The notes: generated by a model not told the origin, from the letters alone. 64,000 nt of DNA from Caenimonas koreensis DSM 17982 (GCF_009646335.1 NZ_WJBU01000001.1:62001-126000), one strand, 5' to 3'. Shown: positions 26,331 to 35,718, counted from the stretch's first letter. Made by a program: numbers and translations.

Positions 26331-28028
26331 TTGGCCGCGTTGCGGCAGTGGCGTGTTCTGGAGTCGCGGCTCCAGAACGGTCTGGGGTTTCTGGCGGCCT
26401 GGCGAGACTGGAAAGGCGACCCGGACCGGCCGCAGTTGCTGCACTACGTGGCGGTTCAAGCCAACCCCGTTTCACCTGCATATCTTGTCGCAGCGGCTGC
26501 GCATGACGCAGCACTTGCGCCCCTGGCAGCCGAACTTGCAAACCAGTGGTTTGGCCTCACGCCGGGCACACACCGGCTCACCTTCGAAGCAGGGCGCGTC
26601 ACGCTCACCTTGCACGTCAATGAATTGCGCGACGTGCTGCGGCATGAACCGTTTGTGGTTGACGCCGTGTTGCTGGACGAGCGCGACTGCGACCTCGCGA
26701 CGCTCAAGGCCATCGGGCGGCACTGCCGGCGGGGCTCGCGCATGGAGATGCGCGTAGCGGTAACTGGCGCGCCATTGAGCGCAACGATGCAGCGCGACTT
26801 CACGCAGTGCGGCTTTGTGGTCGAAGCTCGCGGCGGAGTCGTCCAAGGCGTGTTCGACCCCGTCTGGCAACCCAAGAACCCCCTGCCGCCATACGGCGCA
26901 ACGCCATCGCGCTGTGTTGTCGTGGGTGCGGGCCTGGCAGGTGCTGCGGTGGCGGCCAGCCTCGCGTTGCGCGGATGGCAAGTCACCGTTCTGGACGCCG
27001 CTGATGAGCCGGCCACGGGCGGCTCGGGTGTGCCAGTCGCGCTGCTCACGCCGCACTTCTCGCCGGACGCCGCCCTGCTCTCGCGCCTTGCTCGCAGCGG
27101 TGTGCGCGCCACCGTCTTGCAGGCGCGGCAGCTGCTGCGTGAAGGGTTGGACTGGCGCCTCGCCGGCTCGCTGGAGCGGCGTGCCGAGCCGGTGGATCCA
27201 CGCACGCTTGCCGCGAGCGGACATGCCTGGAGCCGCGTACCGACGGCAGCGCAGATCGCTGCGGCTGGGCTCGCAGGCACCAAGGACATCAGCGCCGTGT
27301 GGCACGAGCAGGCCGCGTGGATCAGGCCGAAGGCGCTCGTGCAAGCATGGCTGACACAGCCTGGCATTGAGTGGCGCGGCAACACGCGCGTCTGCTCGAT
27401 TCAAATGGAAGGCAGCGACTGGGTTCTGCGCAATGCGGCGGGCGAAGTCGCGCGCGCTCCGCTCATCGTGGTGGCCGCAGCGCTGGAAAGCAGCGCCCTC
27501 ACTGGTGCATGCGCGCCCCTGCAGGCAGTGCGGGGGCAGGTGTCATGGGGGCAGCAAGACGCGTCCCATGCGTTCGCCCCGTTTGCGGTCAACGGCGGCG
27601 GGCACTTCATACCGGCTGTTCCCCATACATCGGCAATTGCAAGTGAAATGGCCTGGTTCACCGGCTCCACATTCGATCGCGACGATATGCAGCGCGACGA
27701 ACGCGCCAGCGACCACCTCGCCAATCTCGAGCGGCTTCGTGCACTCGCGCCCGGTGTTGCGGCCCAGCTGGAGAGCGCATTCGCAGGCGGTTCGGTCAGA
27801 GGCTGGGCGGGTGTGCGATGCGCGTCATCCAACCGGCGGCCGATCGTGTCGCAGGTGCGGCCGGGGCTGTGGATGAGTACGGCGATGGGGTCACGCGGCT
27901 TGACGTTTGCGAGGCTGTGCGCCGAAGTGCTGGCGGCGCACTTGCATGCCGAGCCACTGCCGGTCGAGCTGCGCCTGGCTGAAAGTCTGGCCCCGCCCGT
28001 TGGTGGCGACGCGAACGCGCCGGCCTAA
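26331..28028 (+). CDS. mnmC: MnmC-like tRNA-modification protein with eroded methyltransferase half
   Basis: A 565-residue protein. Residues from about 200 form an intact FAD-dependent oxidoreductase (VVVGAGLAGAAVAASLALRGW, then TGGSGVPVALLTP), which in MnmC removes carboxymethyl from cmnm5(s2)U34 of tRNA. Residues 1-190 align by eye with the SAM methyltransferase half but lack its first 50-60 residues and its key motifs: the expected GFGTGLNFL reads RLQNGLGFL, and LDGFAPAxNP reads LLDERDCD. The start is a TTG at 26331 preceded by GGGAAG, 14 bases after yggX. The oxidoreductase part may still function alone. Confidence 0.8.
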   Translation: MAALRQWRVLESRLQNGLGFLAAWRDWKGDPDRPQLLHYVAVQANPVSPAYLVAAAAHDAALAPLAAELANQWFGLTPGTHRLTFEAGRVTLTLHVNELRDVLRHEPFVVDAVLLDERDCDLATLKAIGRHCRRGSRMEMRVAVTGAPLSATMQRDFTQCGFVVEARGGVVQGVFDPVWQPKNPLPPYGATPSRCVVVGAGLAGAAVAASLALRGWQVTVLDAADEPATGGSGVPVALLTPHFSPDAALLSRLARSGVRATVLQARQLLREGLDWRLAGSLERRAEPVDPRTLAASGHAWSRVPTAAQIAAAGLAGTKDISAVWHEQAAWIRPKALVQAWLTQPGIEWRGNTRVCSIQMEGSDWVLRNAAGEVARAPLIVVAAALESSALTGACAPLQAVRGQVSWGQQDASHAFAPFAVNGGGHFIPAVPHTSAIASEMAWFTGSTFDRDDMQRDERASDHLANLERLRALAPGVAAQLESAFAGGSVRGWAGVRCASSNRRPIVSQVRPGLWMSTAMGSRGLTFARLCAEVLAAHLHAEPLPVELRLAESLAPPVGGDANAPA

Positions 28029-28034
28029 GGCCCG

Positions 28035-28781
28035 CTAATGGACTTTTTGAAGCAGGTCGGCCAGCCGCCCTGGATGCGGTGGCTTGTTGAAGAAGCCTTC
28101 AATGCCGCTGAAACGCGCACGGATGTGCTCGCCGATCGACGCCCGCTCCTTGGTGACGATCAGCCGCAGGCTGCCGCGTGACTGCGTCAGCTCTTTCAGG
28201 AAGTCCCAGCCGCTGATGCCAGTCAGGCCGAAGTCGACCAGCGCGAGGTCGTAGTGATTGGCGCGCGCCAGTTCAAGCGCTTGCGGGCCCGTCTCTGCCT
28301 CGTCGGCCTGGGTCAGGTCGGCCAGGGCTAGTTTGGCGCGCAGGTACAGGCGTTCGTCGCGGCTGGCGGCGGCAATCAGCGCCCGACGCGCCGGTGGGCC
28401 TGCGGCAGCAACTTCGCCCGGGGAGGTGTCGTCGCCGAAGCCGAGGTCAATGTCGAGTGCTTCCGGCGAAGCGAATAATTCGTCCATCGCCTTGATCACT
28501 TCCGGCCACGACAAGGGCCGGTCGAAGCTGCGGTAGGCGCGCACCGGCACGACCGAGCCGATCCAGATGATCTGCAGGCCTTCGTTGCTGGGGGATTCGA
28601 ATTCGACGGTGGCTTCGTAGCTCTGGCCGTCGATCAGGGCGAGCTTGGGCGGCTCAGGCGCGTCGGGCCTCCACAACGCATACACCGTCTCGCGCTGCTC
28701 AGACAGGCGAAAGAGCGTGTTCAACGCGTGGCGTTCCACATCGTTGAAGCCCATCACTTTGACGAAAATCCTCTGAGCCAT
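28035..28781 (-). CDS. Response-regulator-like protein with N-terminal unknown domain
   Basis: A 248-residue protein starting at MAQRIFVKVMGF. Residues 1-120 form an unrecognised domain that mentions no DNA-binding motif (DVERHALNTLFRLSEQR). Residues 130-248 form a CheY-like receiver: RRALIAAASRDERLYLRAKL, the acceptor aspartate in YDLALVDFGLTGISGWDFL, LRLIVTKERAS and the late lysine in FFNKPPHPGRL. The receiver is at the C-terminus, and the usual acidic pair near its start is weak (S-R-D). No histidine kinase lies nearby. It may be an adaptor rather than a transcription factor. Confidence 0.75.
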   Translation of the reverse strand: MAQRIFVKVMGFNDVERHALNTLFRLSEQRETVYALWRPDAPEPPKLALIDGQSYEATVEFESPSNEGLQIIWIGSVVPVRAYRSFDRPLSWPEVIKAMDELFASPEALDIDLGFGDDTSPGEVAAAGPPARRALIAAASRDERLYLRAKLALADLTQADEAETGPQALELARANHYDLALVDFGLTGISGWDFLKELTQSRGSLRLIVTKERASIGEHIRARFSGIEGFFNKPPHPGRLADLLQKVH

Positions 28782-28898
28782 TGTGTCGAACGTGAGAGTC
28801 CGGTCCTCGCCTGAAATTATCGGGTCGCACCGGCCAAAGCACCAAAGGGCCTTATCCGGAATTAGCTTTTGCGTGGCGCGCAGGCCGCACCAGTGCTC

Positions 28899-28941
28899 GC
28901 GCATAAGCTTATCCGCATAACGCGCGAACTAAAAATTAGTT
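28899..28941 (+). promoter_or_regulatory. cysI upstream region: shared motif plus inverted repeats
   Basis: GCGCATAAGC at 28899-28908, with ATAA at 28917-28920, matches the element upstream of sbp in orientation and spacing, about 119 bases before the cysI start. Within it ATAAGCTTAT (28903-28912) is a perfect palindrome. A second perfect inverted repeat AACTAA-AAA-TTAGTT follows at 28927-28941. This is the probable control region of the sulfate assimilation operon, fit for a CysB-type LysR activator. Confidence 0.5.
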
Positions 28942-29017
28942 TGGATCCATAAGGGGTTTGTCTACAGTCGCGGCCACGCATGGCTTGGCGCCTGCCCTCC
29001 GAAGAGACCCCCTGACG

Positions 29018-30838
29018 ATGTACCAATACACCGAGTTCGACAAGCAGTTCGTGCGCAATCGCGCCGCGCAATACCGCGACCAGCTCGAGCGCAACCTCGC
29101 CGGCAAGCTTGGCGACGACGAATTCCGCCCGCTGCGGCTGCAAAACGGCTGGTATGTGCAGCGCTACGCACCGATGTTGCGCATCGCCGTGCCCTATGGC
29201 GAGATCTCCAGCCGCCAGCTGCGCGTGCTGGCGAAGATCGCGCGTGACTATGACCAGCCGACGACGCAGCTGCTGCGCAGCGCACAGGCGAAGCAGGATG
29301 AGCTGGGCCCCGTGCCGTTGCCAAACGGCGGCTCGGTGCGCTCGGTGCTCACGGTCGGCTATGGCCACTTCACCACGCGCCAGAACGTGCAGTTCAACTG
29401 GATTCCGCTGGCAAAGAGCGCCGACGTCATGGACCTGCTGGCCAGCGTCGACATGCACGGCATCCAGACCAGCGGCAACACGATCCGCAATATCACGAGC
29501 GACGAGCGCGCCGGCATTGCCGTGGACGAGATCGCCGACCCGCGGCCCTACTGCGAAATCATTCGCCAATGGAGCGCGCTGCATCCGGAATTCGCGTTCC
29601 TGCCGCGCAAGTTCAAGATCGCTGTGACAGGCGCGAGCGAAGACCGCGCCGCCACGTACTGGCACGACGTTGGGCTGCATGTGGTGCGCAATGACGCGGG
29701 CGCGCTGGGCTTTCGCGTGATCGTGGGCGGTGGCATGGGCCGCACGCCCATCATCGGCACCGTGGTGCGCGAGTTCCTGGCGTGGGACCAGATCCTGAAT
29801 TACCTCGAGGCTGTCGTGCGCGTGTACAACCGCTGGGGCCGCCGCGACAACATGTACAAAGCGCGCATCAAGATCCTGGTGAAGGCCGAGGGCCAGCGCT
29901 ATATCGATGAGGTCGAGGCTGAATACCGGCAGATCGTCGAGATCGACGGCGCGCCCCACACGATCCCGCAGGCTGAGCTCGATCGCGTGGCGGCGTCCTT
30001 CGTGCCGCCCGAGCTGCACGCGCCGCGCACCGGCGCCGAGGCGAAGGTGCATGAGATCGTGCGCGCCGACGCTGAAGCCGATCCGCAGTACGACCGCTGG
30101 CTGCAGCAGAACGTCGCGGCCCATCGCAACCCGAAGCTGCGCGCGGTGACGCTGTCGTTCAAACGGCTGGGGCAGGCGCCGGGCGACGCGACGGGCGAAC
30201 AGCTCGACGTCGCCGCTGATCTGGCAGAGCGCTTTTCTGCAGGCGAAGCCCGCGTGACGCACGACCAGAACCTGTTGCTGCCCTGGGTGCACCAGGACGA
30301 CTTGCCCGAGCTGTGGAACGCCGCGCGCAAAGCGGGTCTTGCCAAGGCGAACATTCATTTGCTCACCGACATGATCGCGTGCCCGGGCGGTGATTTCTGC
30401 TCGCTGGCCAATGCCCGCTCGCTGCCCATCGCAGAGGCGATCACGCTGCGCTACCAGGACCTCGACGAGTTGCACGACATCGGCGAGATCGACCTGCACA
30501 TCTCCGGCTGCATCAACTCGTGCGGCCACCACCACAGCGGCCACATCGGCATCCTGGGCGTCGACAAGGACGGCAAGGAGTGGTACCAGGTCACGCTTGG
30601 CGGCTCGGACGGCTCGCTGCTGTCGGGCGCATCGACGCCCGGCAAGGTCGTCGGCCCGTCGTTCTCTGCAGCTGAAGTGCCGGAAGTGATCGAAGCTGTG
30701 CTGGATACCTATCGCCAGCAGCGCCAGCTGGTCGACGGCAAGGCGGAAACGTTCATTGCCACGCTGCGCCGCGTCGGCATCGAACCGTTCAAGGCTGCAG
30801 CCAACGCGGCCCGTTTCACTGAAAAGCAGGTGGCTTGA
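29018..30838 (+). CDS. cysI: Sulfite reductase hemoprotein (ferredoxin-type), CysI
   Basis: A 606-residue siroheme/[4Fe-4S] enzyme that reduces sulfite to sulfide with six electrons. The cluster-and-siroheme cysteines lie in CPGGDFC (about 454-460) and SGCINSCGHHHSG (about 497-501). There is no CysJ flavoprotein gene, so electrons must come from elsewhere, probably the ferredoxin and reductase encoded downstream. The ATG at 29018 gives the normal start MYQYTEFDKQF. It is the first gene of an operon whose members overlap from here through cysN. Confidence 0.95.
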   Translation: MYQYTEFDKQFVRNRAAQYRDQLERNLAGKLGDDEFRPLRLQNGWYVQRYAPMLRIAVPYGEISSRQLRVLAKIARDYDQPTTQLLRSAQAKQDELGPVPLPNGGSVRSVLTVGYGHFTTRQNVQFNWIPLAKSADVMDLLASVDMHGIQTSGNTIRNITSDERAGIAVDEIADPRPYCEIIRQWSALHPEFAFLPRKFKIAVTGASEDRAATYWHDVGLHVVRNDAGALGFRVIVGGGMGRTPIIGTVVREFLAWDQILNYLEAVVRVYNRWGRRDNMYKARIKILVKAEGQRYIDEVEAEYRQIVEIDGAPHTIPQAELDRVAASFVPPELHAPRTGAEAKVHEIVRADAEADPQYDRWLQQNVAAHRNPKLRAVTLSFKRLGQAPGDATGEQLDVAADLAERFSAGEARVTHDQNLLLPWVHQDDLPELWNAARKAGLAKANIHLLTDMIACPGGDFCSLANARSLPIAEAITLRYQDLDELHDIGEIDLHISGCINSCGHHHSGHIGILGVDKDGKEWYQVTLGGSDGSLLSGASTPGKVVGPSFSAAEVPEVIEAVLDTYRQQRQLVDGKAETFIATLRRVGIEPFKAAANAARFTEKQVA

Positions 30839-31227
30839 TGACAACCCACACACTCCAATTGATCGAGGCCGCCGAGCACGCCGCTGACGAAGCCGGTGTT
30901 CTGGCATTGACCAACGATGCCGATCCGCGCGCCGTGTCGCTGGATGGCGTTTCGCGCATCGACCTGGTCTTCCCGAAATTCGCCGATGGCCGCGCGTTCA
31001 GCCAGGCATTCCTGCTGCGCCGCCGCCTGGGCTTCAAGGGCGACATCCGCGCCACGGGCGAAGTGCTTGTCGACCAGCTCGTGCAGATGCAGCGCACGGG
31101 TTTTTCCAGCGCTGTACTGCGTGCTGGCGAAGACGCAGGCCACGCGCGCAAGCTGTTTGCCCAGTACAGCGCGTACTACCAGGGTGACGCCGTGAATACC
31201 CAGCCGTTGTTCAGGAAAGCCGCATGA
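30838..31227 (+). CDS. DUF934 protein of the sulfate assimilation operon
   Basis: A 129-residue protein of the DUF934 family, recognisable by DLVFPKFADGRAFSQAFLLRRRLGFKGDIRATG and VLVDQLVQMQRTGF. Such genes almost always sit directly after cysI in proteobacteria, and a role as a small sulfite-reductase accessory or electron partner has been suggested. The start ATG shares a base with the cysI stop, and its own stop overlaps cysH. It has no cysteines for a cluster, so an electron-carrier role by itself is unlikely. Confidence 0.9.
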   Translation: MTTHTLQLIEAAEHAADEAGVLALTNDADPRAVSLDGVSRIDLVFPKFADGRAFSQAFLLRRRLGFKGDIRATGEVLVDQLVQMQRTGFSSAVLRAGEDAGHARKLFAQYSAYYQGDAVNTQPLFRKAA

Positions 31228-31964
31228 CCACCGCCATCAACTTGCACGCCAAGGCGTCGCCGACATTCGCAGCAAAGCTGGCCGAGACGCAGGCGCTGTT
31301 AAAGCGTGCTGCCGCCGAGTTCAGCCCGATCACCCAGGCGTCGAGCCTTGGCGCCGAAGACGTCGTGATCACGCACCTGATCAACAGTCTCAAGCTCGAC
31401 ATTGCGATGTTCGTGCTCAACACAGGCATGCTGCACAAGGAGACCCTGCAGCTGCTGGCCCGCACGAAGCAAGCCACGCGCGCCGGTGTGACGGTTTATG
31501 AGCCTGTGGCTGAGGCTGTGGTGCAGTTCGTTGGCCGCGAAGGCACGACGGCGATGTATCGCAGCGTTGAACTGCGCAAGGCCTGCTGCCACCTGCGCAA
31601 GGTGGAGCCGCTTGAGCGCGCGCTCGCGGGCAAGAGGGCGTGGGTGACGGGGCTGCGCCGCGATCAATCCACGGCTCGCGCTGAAGTGCCGCTCGAAGAT
31701 TCGAGCGACGTCGCCGCCCACAACCGCACCAAGTTCAACCCACTGGCCAACTGGACGTGGGGTGACGTGTGGCACTACATCAAGCTGCACAACGTGGACT
31801 ACAACTCGCTGCACGATCACTTCTATCCCAGCATCGGCTGCGTGCCATGCACACGTTCCATTGCACTGGGCGAGGATTTCCGCTCCGGCCGCTGGTGGTG
31901 GGAAAACGAGTCTGCCAAGGAATGCGGGCTGCATGTGAAACAGGACAACAGGGAAACAGCATGA
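31224..31964 (+). CDS. cysH: Adenylyl-sulfate (APS) reductase, CysH
   Basis: A 246-residue thioredoxin-dependent reductase converting activated sulfate to sulfite. Two cysteine pairs, Cys121-Cys122 and Cys206-Cys209 (GCVPC), are the [4Fe-4S] ligands that mark APS reductases rather than PAPS reductases, and the nucleophile is Cys234 in ECGLH. The substrate choice agrees with the absence of an APS kinase gene or domain in the operon. Start and stop both overlap neighbouring genes by four bases. Confidence 0.95.
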   Translation: MTTAINLHAKASPTFAAKLAETQALLKRAAAEFSPITQASSLGAEDVVITHLINSLKLDIAMFVLNTGMLHKETLQLLARTKQATRAGVTVYEPVAEAVVQFVGREGTTAMYRSVELRKACCHLRKVEPLERALAGKRAWVTGLRRDQSTARAEVPLEDSSDVAAHNRTKFNPLANWTWGDVWHYIKLHNVDYNSLHDHFYPSIGCVPCTRSIALGEDFRSGRWWWENESAKECGLHVKQDNRETA

Positions 31965-32893
31965 ACGCACGCGCCGAACCACAACTGCTTGGCCAACTGA
32001 GCAACCAGCACCTGGATGCACTGGAAGAAGAAACGATCTTCATCCTGCGCGAGGTCGCAGCCACTTTCGAACGCCCCGCCCTGCTGTTCTCTGGCGGCAA
32101 GGATTCGCTGGTGCTGCTCAAGTGTGCTGAGAAAGCATTTGGCGCAGGCCGGCTGCCCTACCCGCTTCTGATGATCGACACGGGCCACAACTTTCCTGAA
32201 GTGACGCACTTCCGCGACCTGCGCGCGAAAGAGCTGGGCGCCGAACTGATCGTGCGCAGTGTTGAAGACTCCATGAAGCGCGGCACCGTGCGCCTGGCCC
32301 ACGCCGGCGAATCGCGCAACGTGCACCAGTCGGTCACGCTGCTCGAAGCGATTGACGAATTCCGCTTCGATGCGCTCATTGGCGGCGCCCGCCGCGATGA
32401 GGAAAAGGCCCGCGCCAAGGAGCGCATCTTTTCGCACCGCGACAGCTTCGGCCAATGGCAGCCCAAGGCGCAGCGCCCCGAGCTGTGGACGCTGTTCAAC
32501 ACGCGCCTTGCGCCCGGCGAACACTTCCGCGTGTTCCCGATTTCGAACTGGACCGAGCTTGACGTGTGGCAATACATCGAGCGGGAAGCCATCGCCCTGC
32601 CTTCGATCTACTACGCGCACCGCCGCGAAGTCGTCGAGCGCAAGGGTTTGCTGGTGCCGGTGACTGAGCTCACGCCGCCGCGCAACGGCGAGCAGGTCGA
32701 GACACGCACGGTTCGCTTTCGCACCGTGGGCGACATCACCTGCACGTGCCCGGTTGAAAGCCCTGCGGCCAACGCAACTGAGGTTGTGGCCGAGACGCTG
32801 ATTGCCGATGTGAGCGAGCGCGGCGCCACTCGCATGGACGACAAGACATCTGATGCGTCGATGGAAAAGCGCAAGAAAGACGGTTACTTCTGA
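31961..32893 (+). CDS. cysD: Sulfate adenylyltransferase small subunit, CysD
   Basis: A 310-residue PP-loop ATP pyrophosphatase that forms APS from ATP and sulfate with CysN. The loop SGGKDS is at residues 44-49, followed by MIDTGHNFPEV and the arginine-rich GGARRDEEKARAKERIFSHRD typical of CysD. The C-terminus ends KRKKDGYF as in the family. The ATG overlaps the cysH stop and the TGA overlaps the cysN start in TGATG. Confidence 0.96.
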   Translation: MNARAEPQLLGQLSNQHLDALEEETIFILREVAATFERPALLFSGGKDSLVLLKCAEKAFGAGRLPYPLLMIDTGHNFPEVTHFRDLRAKELGAELIVRSVEDSMKRGTVRLAHAGESRNVHQSVTLLEAIDEFRFDALIGGARRDEEKARAKERIFSHRDSFGQWQPKAQRPELWTLFNTRLAPGEHFRVFPISNWTELDVWQYIEREAIALPSIYYAHRREVVERKGLLVPVTELTPPRNGEQVETRTVRFRTVGDITCTCPVESPAANATEVVAETLIADVSERGATRMDDKTSDASMEKRKKDGYF

Positions 32894-34179
32894 TGACGAC
32901 CACCACACACGACGAGGTCTTGCACGACCATGCGGCTGCGCTTCGCTTCATCACCTGCGGCAGCGTCGACGACGGCAAGAGCACGCTCATCGGCCGCCTG
33001 CTGGTCGATAGCAAATCGGTGCTGCAAGACCAGCTTGCCGGTGTGCAGCGTTCGGGCGAGACCGATCTGGCACTGCTGACCGACGGCCTGTCTGCCGAGC
33101 GCGAGCAAGGCATCACGATTGATGTGGCGTATCGCTACTTCGCAACGGCAAGCCGCAAATTCATCATCGGCGACACGCCGGGACACGAGCAGTACACGCG
33201 CAACATGGTCACAGCCGCGTCGAGTGCCGATGCTGCCGTGGTGCTGGTCGATGCGACCAAGCTGCAATGGCAAAACCCCGCACTTGATTTGCTGCCGCAA
33301 ACGCGCCGCCATTCGCTGCTGGTGAACCTGCTGCGTGTGCCATCGATCGTGTTCGCCGTGAACAAGCTCGACGCGGTGGACGACCCCGCCGTCGCCTTCA
33401 ACAACATCAATGGCGCACTGCGCCGCTTTGCCGAGGAAGCGGGCATTGGCGTGCGCGGTGTGATCCCGATCAGCGCTCTCAAGGGCCGCAACGTGGTCGC
33501 AGCCGAGCCCGGCTGGTGCAACTACATGGGGCCTTCGCTGCTGCAGCTGCTGGAAACCCTCGACGTCACGGCGGCCGAGACGGCTGAAGCGTTCTCCTTC
33601 CCCGTGCAATGGGTAGAGAAGTTCTCATCTTCAGCCGATACGAGCCAGGGCCGCCGGGTGTTCTGGGGCCGCGTGGCCACGGGTCATATCGAGATTGGGC
33701 AGGCAGTGAAGGTCATGCCCAGCGGCCAGGTAGCCAAGGTTGCCCAGGTGCTGAACCACGTTCGCCAGCCAAAGAACGTGCCTGCCGGTCATAGCGCGGG
33801 CATCGTGCTGGACCGCGAAGTGGATGTGTCGCGCGGCGACTGGCTGCTGTCAGAAGGTGCGCCCGAGGCGTCGCGTGAGATTTCCGCGACGGTGGCCTGG
33901 ATGGACGACGAGCCGCTGGTGGCGGGCCGCGTTTACTGGGCTCTGCACGGCCACCGCTGGGTGAAGGCCAAGGTCAAGCGCATCGTGCACAAGCTGGACG
34001 TGAACACGCTCTCTGAGGCGGACGCAAGCCAGCTGGAGCCGAATTCGATCGGCCACATCGAACTTGCGCTGCAGGAGCCACTGGCCACGCTGCCATTCAC
34101 CCGCTCGCGCGTGCTCGGCTCGCTGGTGCTGGTAGACACCGCCAGCCACAAGACCTCAGGGGCTGTACTGGTACGGTGA
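32893..34179 (+). CDS. cysN: Sulfate adenylyltransferase large subunit, CysN
   Basis: A 428-residue GTPase that drives APS synthesis with CysD. G1 is GSVDDGKST at residues 23-31, the switch region shows EREQGITIDVAYRYF, G3 is DTPGHEQYTRNM and G4 is NKLD. The protein ends after the third EF-Tu-like domain; the APS kinase (CysC) extension found in some NodQ-type proteins is absent, in keeping with the APS reductase encoded upstream. It is the last of the overlapping cys genes. Confidence 0.96.
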   Translation: MTTTTHDEVLHDHAAALRFITCGSVDDGKSTLIGRLLVDSKSVLQDQLAGVQRSGETDLALLTDGLSAEREQGITIDVAYRYFATASRKFIIGDTPGHEQYTRNMVTAASSADAAVVLVDATKLQWQNPALDLLPQTRRHSLLVNLLRVPSIVFAVNKLDAVDDPAVAFNNINGALRRFAEEAGIGVRGVIPISALKGRNVVAAEPGWCNYMGPSLLQLLETLDVTAAETAEAFSFPVQWVEKFSSSADTSQGRRVFWGRVATGHIEIGQAVKVMPSGQVAKVAQVLNHVRQPKNVPAGHSAGIVLDREVDVSRGDWLLSEGAPEASREISATVAWMDDEPLVAGRVYWALHGHRWVKAKVKRIVHKLDVNTLSEADASQLEPNSIGHIELALQEPLATLPFTRSRVLGSLVLVDTASHKTSGAVLVR

Positions 34180-34244
34180 CAGCCTGCCGCAAGGCAAGGC
34201 AATAAAATAGGGGATTCTCCACCCCGCCGAAATCGAACTACAAC

Positions 34245-34574
34245 ATGACTCACGTCGTCACCGAATCCTGCATCCGCTGCAAATACACCGACTGCGTGGA
34301 TGTTTGCCCCGTGGATTGTTTCCGCGAAGGCCCGAACATGCTGGTGATCGACCCGGACGAATGCATTGACTGCGCGGTGTGCATTCCCGAGTGCCCCGTC
34401 AACGCGATCTACGCCGAGGAAGACACGCCGCCCGACCAGATCGCTTTCATCAAGCTCAACGTCGAGCTCTCGCACGCTGCAGGCTGGAAGAGCATTACCA
34501 AGCGCAAGCCCGCGCTGGCGGACGCAGATGAATGGAAAGACGTGCCCGGCAAGCTCAAGGAGCTTGTGCGCTGA
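34245..34574 (+). CDS. fdxA: 7Fe ferredoxin FdxA
   Basis: A 109-residue ferredoxin with one [3Fe-4S] and one [4Fe-4S] cluster. Cysteines 9, 17, 21 and 40, 43, 46, 50 form the two motifs (CxxCxxxxC-x3-CP and [12 protein letters not shown]); the long C-terminal extension (residues 60-109) is typical of FdxA. It follows cysN by 65 bases and is two bases from a ferredoxin-NADP reductase gene, so the three functions are probably linked. Confidence 0.95.
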   Translation: MTHVVTESCIRCKYTDCVDVCPVDCFREGPNMLVIDPDECIDCAVCIPECPVNAIYAEEDTPPDQIAFIKLNVELSHAAGWKSITKRKPALADADEWKDVPGKLKELVR

Positions 34575-34575
34575 G

Positions 34576-35676
34576 ATGGAACCGCAACTGAACCAGGAAG
34601 TGATCAAGGCCGCCGCCGCCCACGACGGCCCCATCGAAACCGATGCAGTGATTGTGGGCGCTGGCCCCGTGGGCCTGTTCCAGGTGTTCGAGCTGGGGCT
34701 GCTGGAAATCAAGGCGCACGTGATCGACTCTCTCGCCTACCCGGGAGGCCAGTGCGTCGAACTCTATCCCGACAAACCGATCTACGACATTCCCGCCGTG
34801 CCCGTGTGTACCGGTCAGGAACTCACCGACAACCTGCTCAAGCAGATCGAGCCTTTCGGCGCCACCTTCCACTACGGGCAGGAAGTCACGACGGTTCAGC
34901 GCCAGGACGACGGCCGGTTCTTCGTCGAAACCTCCAAGGGCACGCGCTTCATCACGAAGACGATTTTCATTGCCGCAGGCGTGGGCGCCTTCCAGCCGCG
35001 CACCTTGAAGGTCGATGGCCTGGATGCGTTCCTGGGCACTCAGTTGCATTACCGCGTGAAGAACCCGGCTGATTTCGCAGGCAAGAACCTCGTGATCGTG
35101 GGCGGGGGCGACTCGGCACTCGACTGGGCACTGAACTTCGTGCAGGAAGGCCCGAACAAGGCCGAGAGCGTGATCCTGGTGCACCGGCGCGACGGCTTCA
35201 AGGCCGCGCCCGCTTCTGTTGCCAGGATGCGCACGCTGTGCGATGCGTATGAGATGCAGTTCGTCGTCGGCCAGGTGACGGGCTACGACGAAAAGAATGG
35301 CGTGCTCACGGGCGTGAAGGTCACAGGCGCTGATGCCGTGACGCGCGTGGTGCCGCTGGACATGCTGCTTGTGTTTTTCGGCCTCTCACCAAAACTCGGG
35401 CCCATCGCCGACTGGGGCCTGGACATCGAGCGCAAGCAGCTGGTGGTCGATACCGAGAAGTTCTCGACCAACGTGCCGGGCATCTTCGCGGTGGGCGATA
35501 TCAACACCTATCCGGGCAAGAAGAAGCTGATCCTCTCGGGCTTTCACGAGTGCGCGCTGGCCGCATTCGGCGCTGCACCCTTCATCTTCCCGGACAAGAA
35601 GATCCACCTGCAATACACAACGACCAGCCCGAAGCTGCACAAGGTGCTGGGTGTGGAGTCGCCGGTGTTCGACTGA
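34576..35676 (+). CDS. Ferredoxin-NADP reductase, thioredoxin-reductase-like
   Basis: A 366-residue flavoprotein with the fold of thioredoxin reductase but without its redox-active CxxC. The FAD loop GAGPVG is at residues 28-33, SLAYPGGQC follows, the NADP loop [12 protein letters not shown] lies near 173-184, and [22 protein letters not shown] closes the FAD site. This is the TrxR-like FNR type. It starts one base after fdxA, which it should reduce with NADPH. The pair could supply electrons to CysI and possibly, through other carriers, to other redox enzymes. Confidence 0.92.
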   Translation: MEPQLNQEVIKAAAAHDGPIETDAVIVGAGPVGLFQVFELGLLEIKAHVIDSLAYPGGQCVELYPDKPIYDIPAVPVCTGQELTDNLLKQIEPFGATFHYGQEVTTVQRQDDGRFFVETSKGTRFITKTIFIAAGVGAFQPRTLKVDGLDAFLGTQLHYRVKNPADFAGKNLVIVGGGDSALDWALNFVQEGPNKAESVILVHRRDGFKAAPASVARMRTLCDAYEMQFVVGQVTGYDEKNGVLTGVKVTGADAVTRVVPLDMLLVFFGLSPKLGPIADWGLDIERKQLVVDTEKFSTNVPGIFAVGDINTYPGKKKLILSGFHECALAAFGAAPFIFPDKKIHLQYTTTSPKLHKVLGVESPVFD

Positions 35677-35718
35677 CGAACGCCGCTACAATCGCCACGC
35701 GCCCCTGACCGGGCGCAT

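Noticed and set aside
28862-30907. A 681-codon minus-strand frame across cysI
   Set aside because: cysI is unambiguous by its four cluster cysteines; the opposite frame has no family resemblance.
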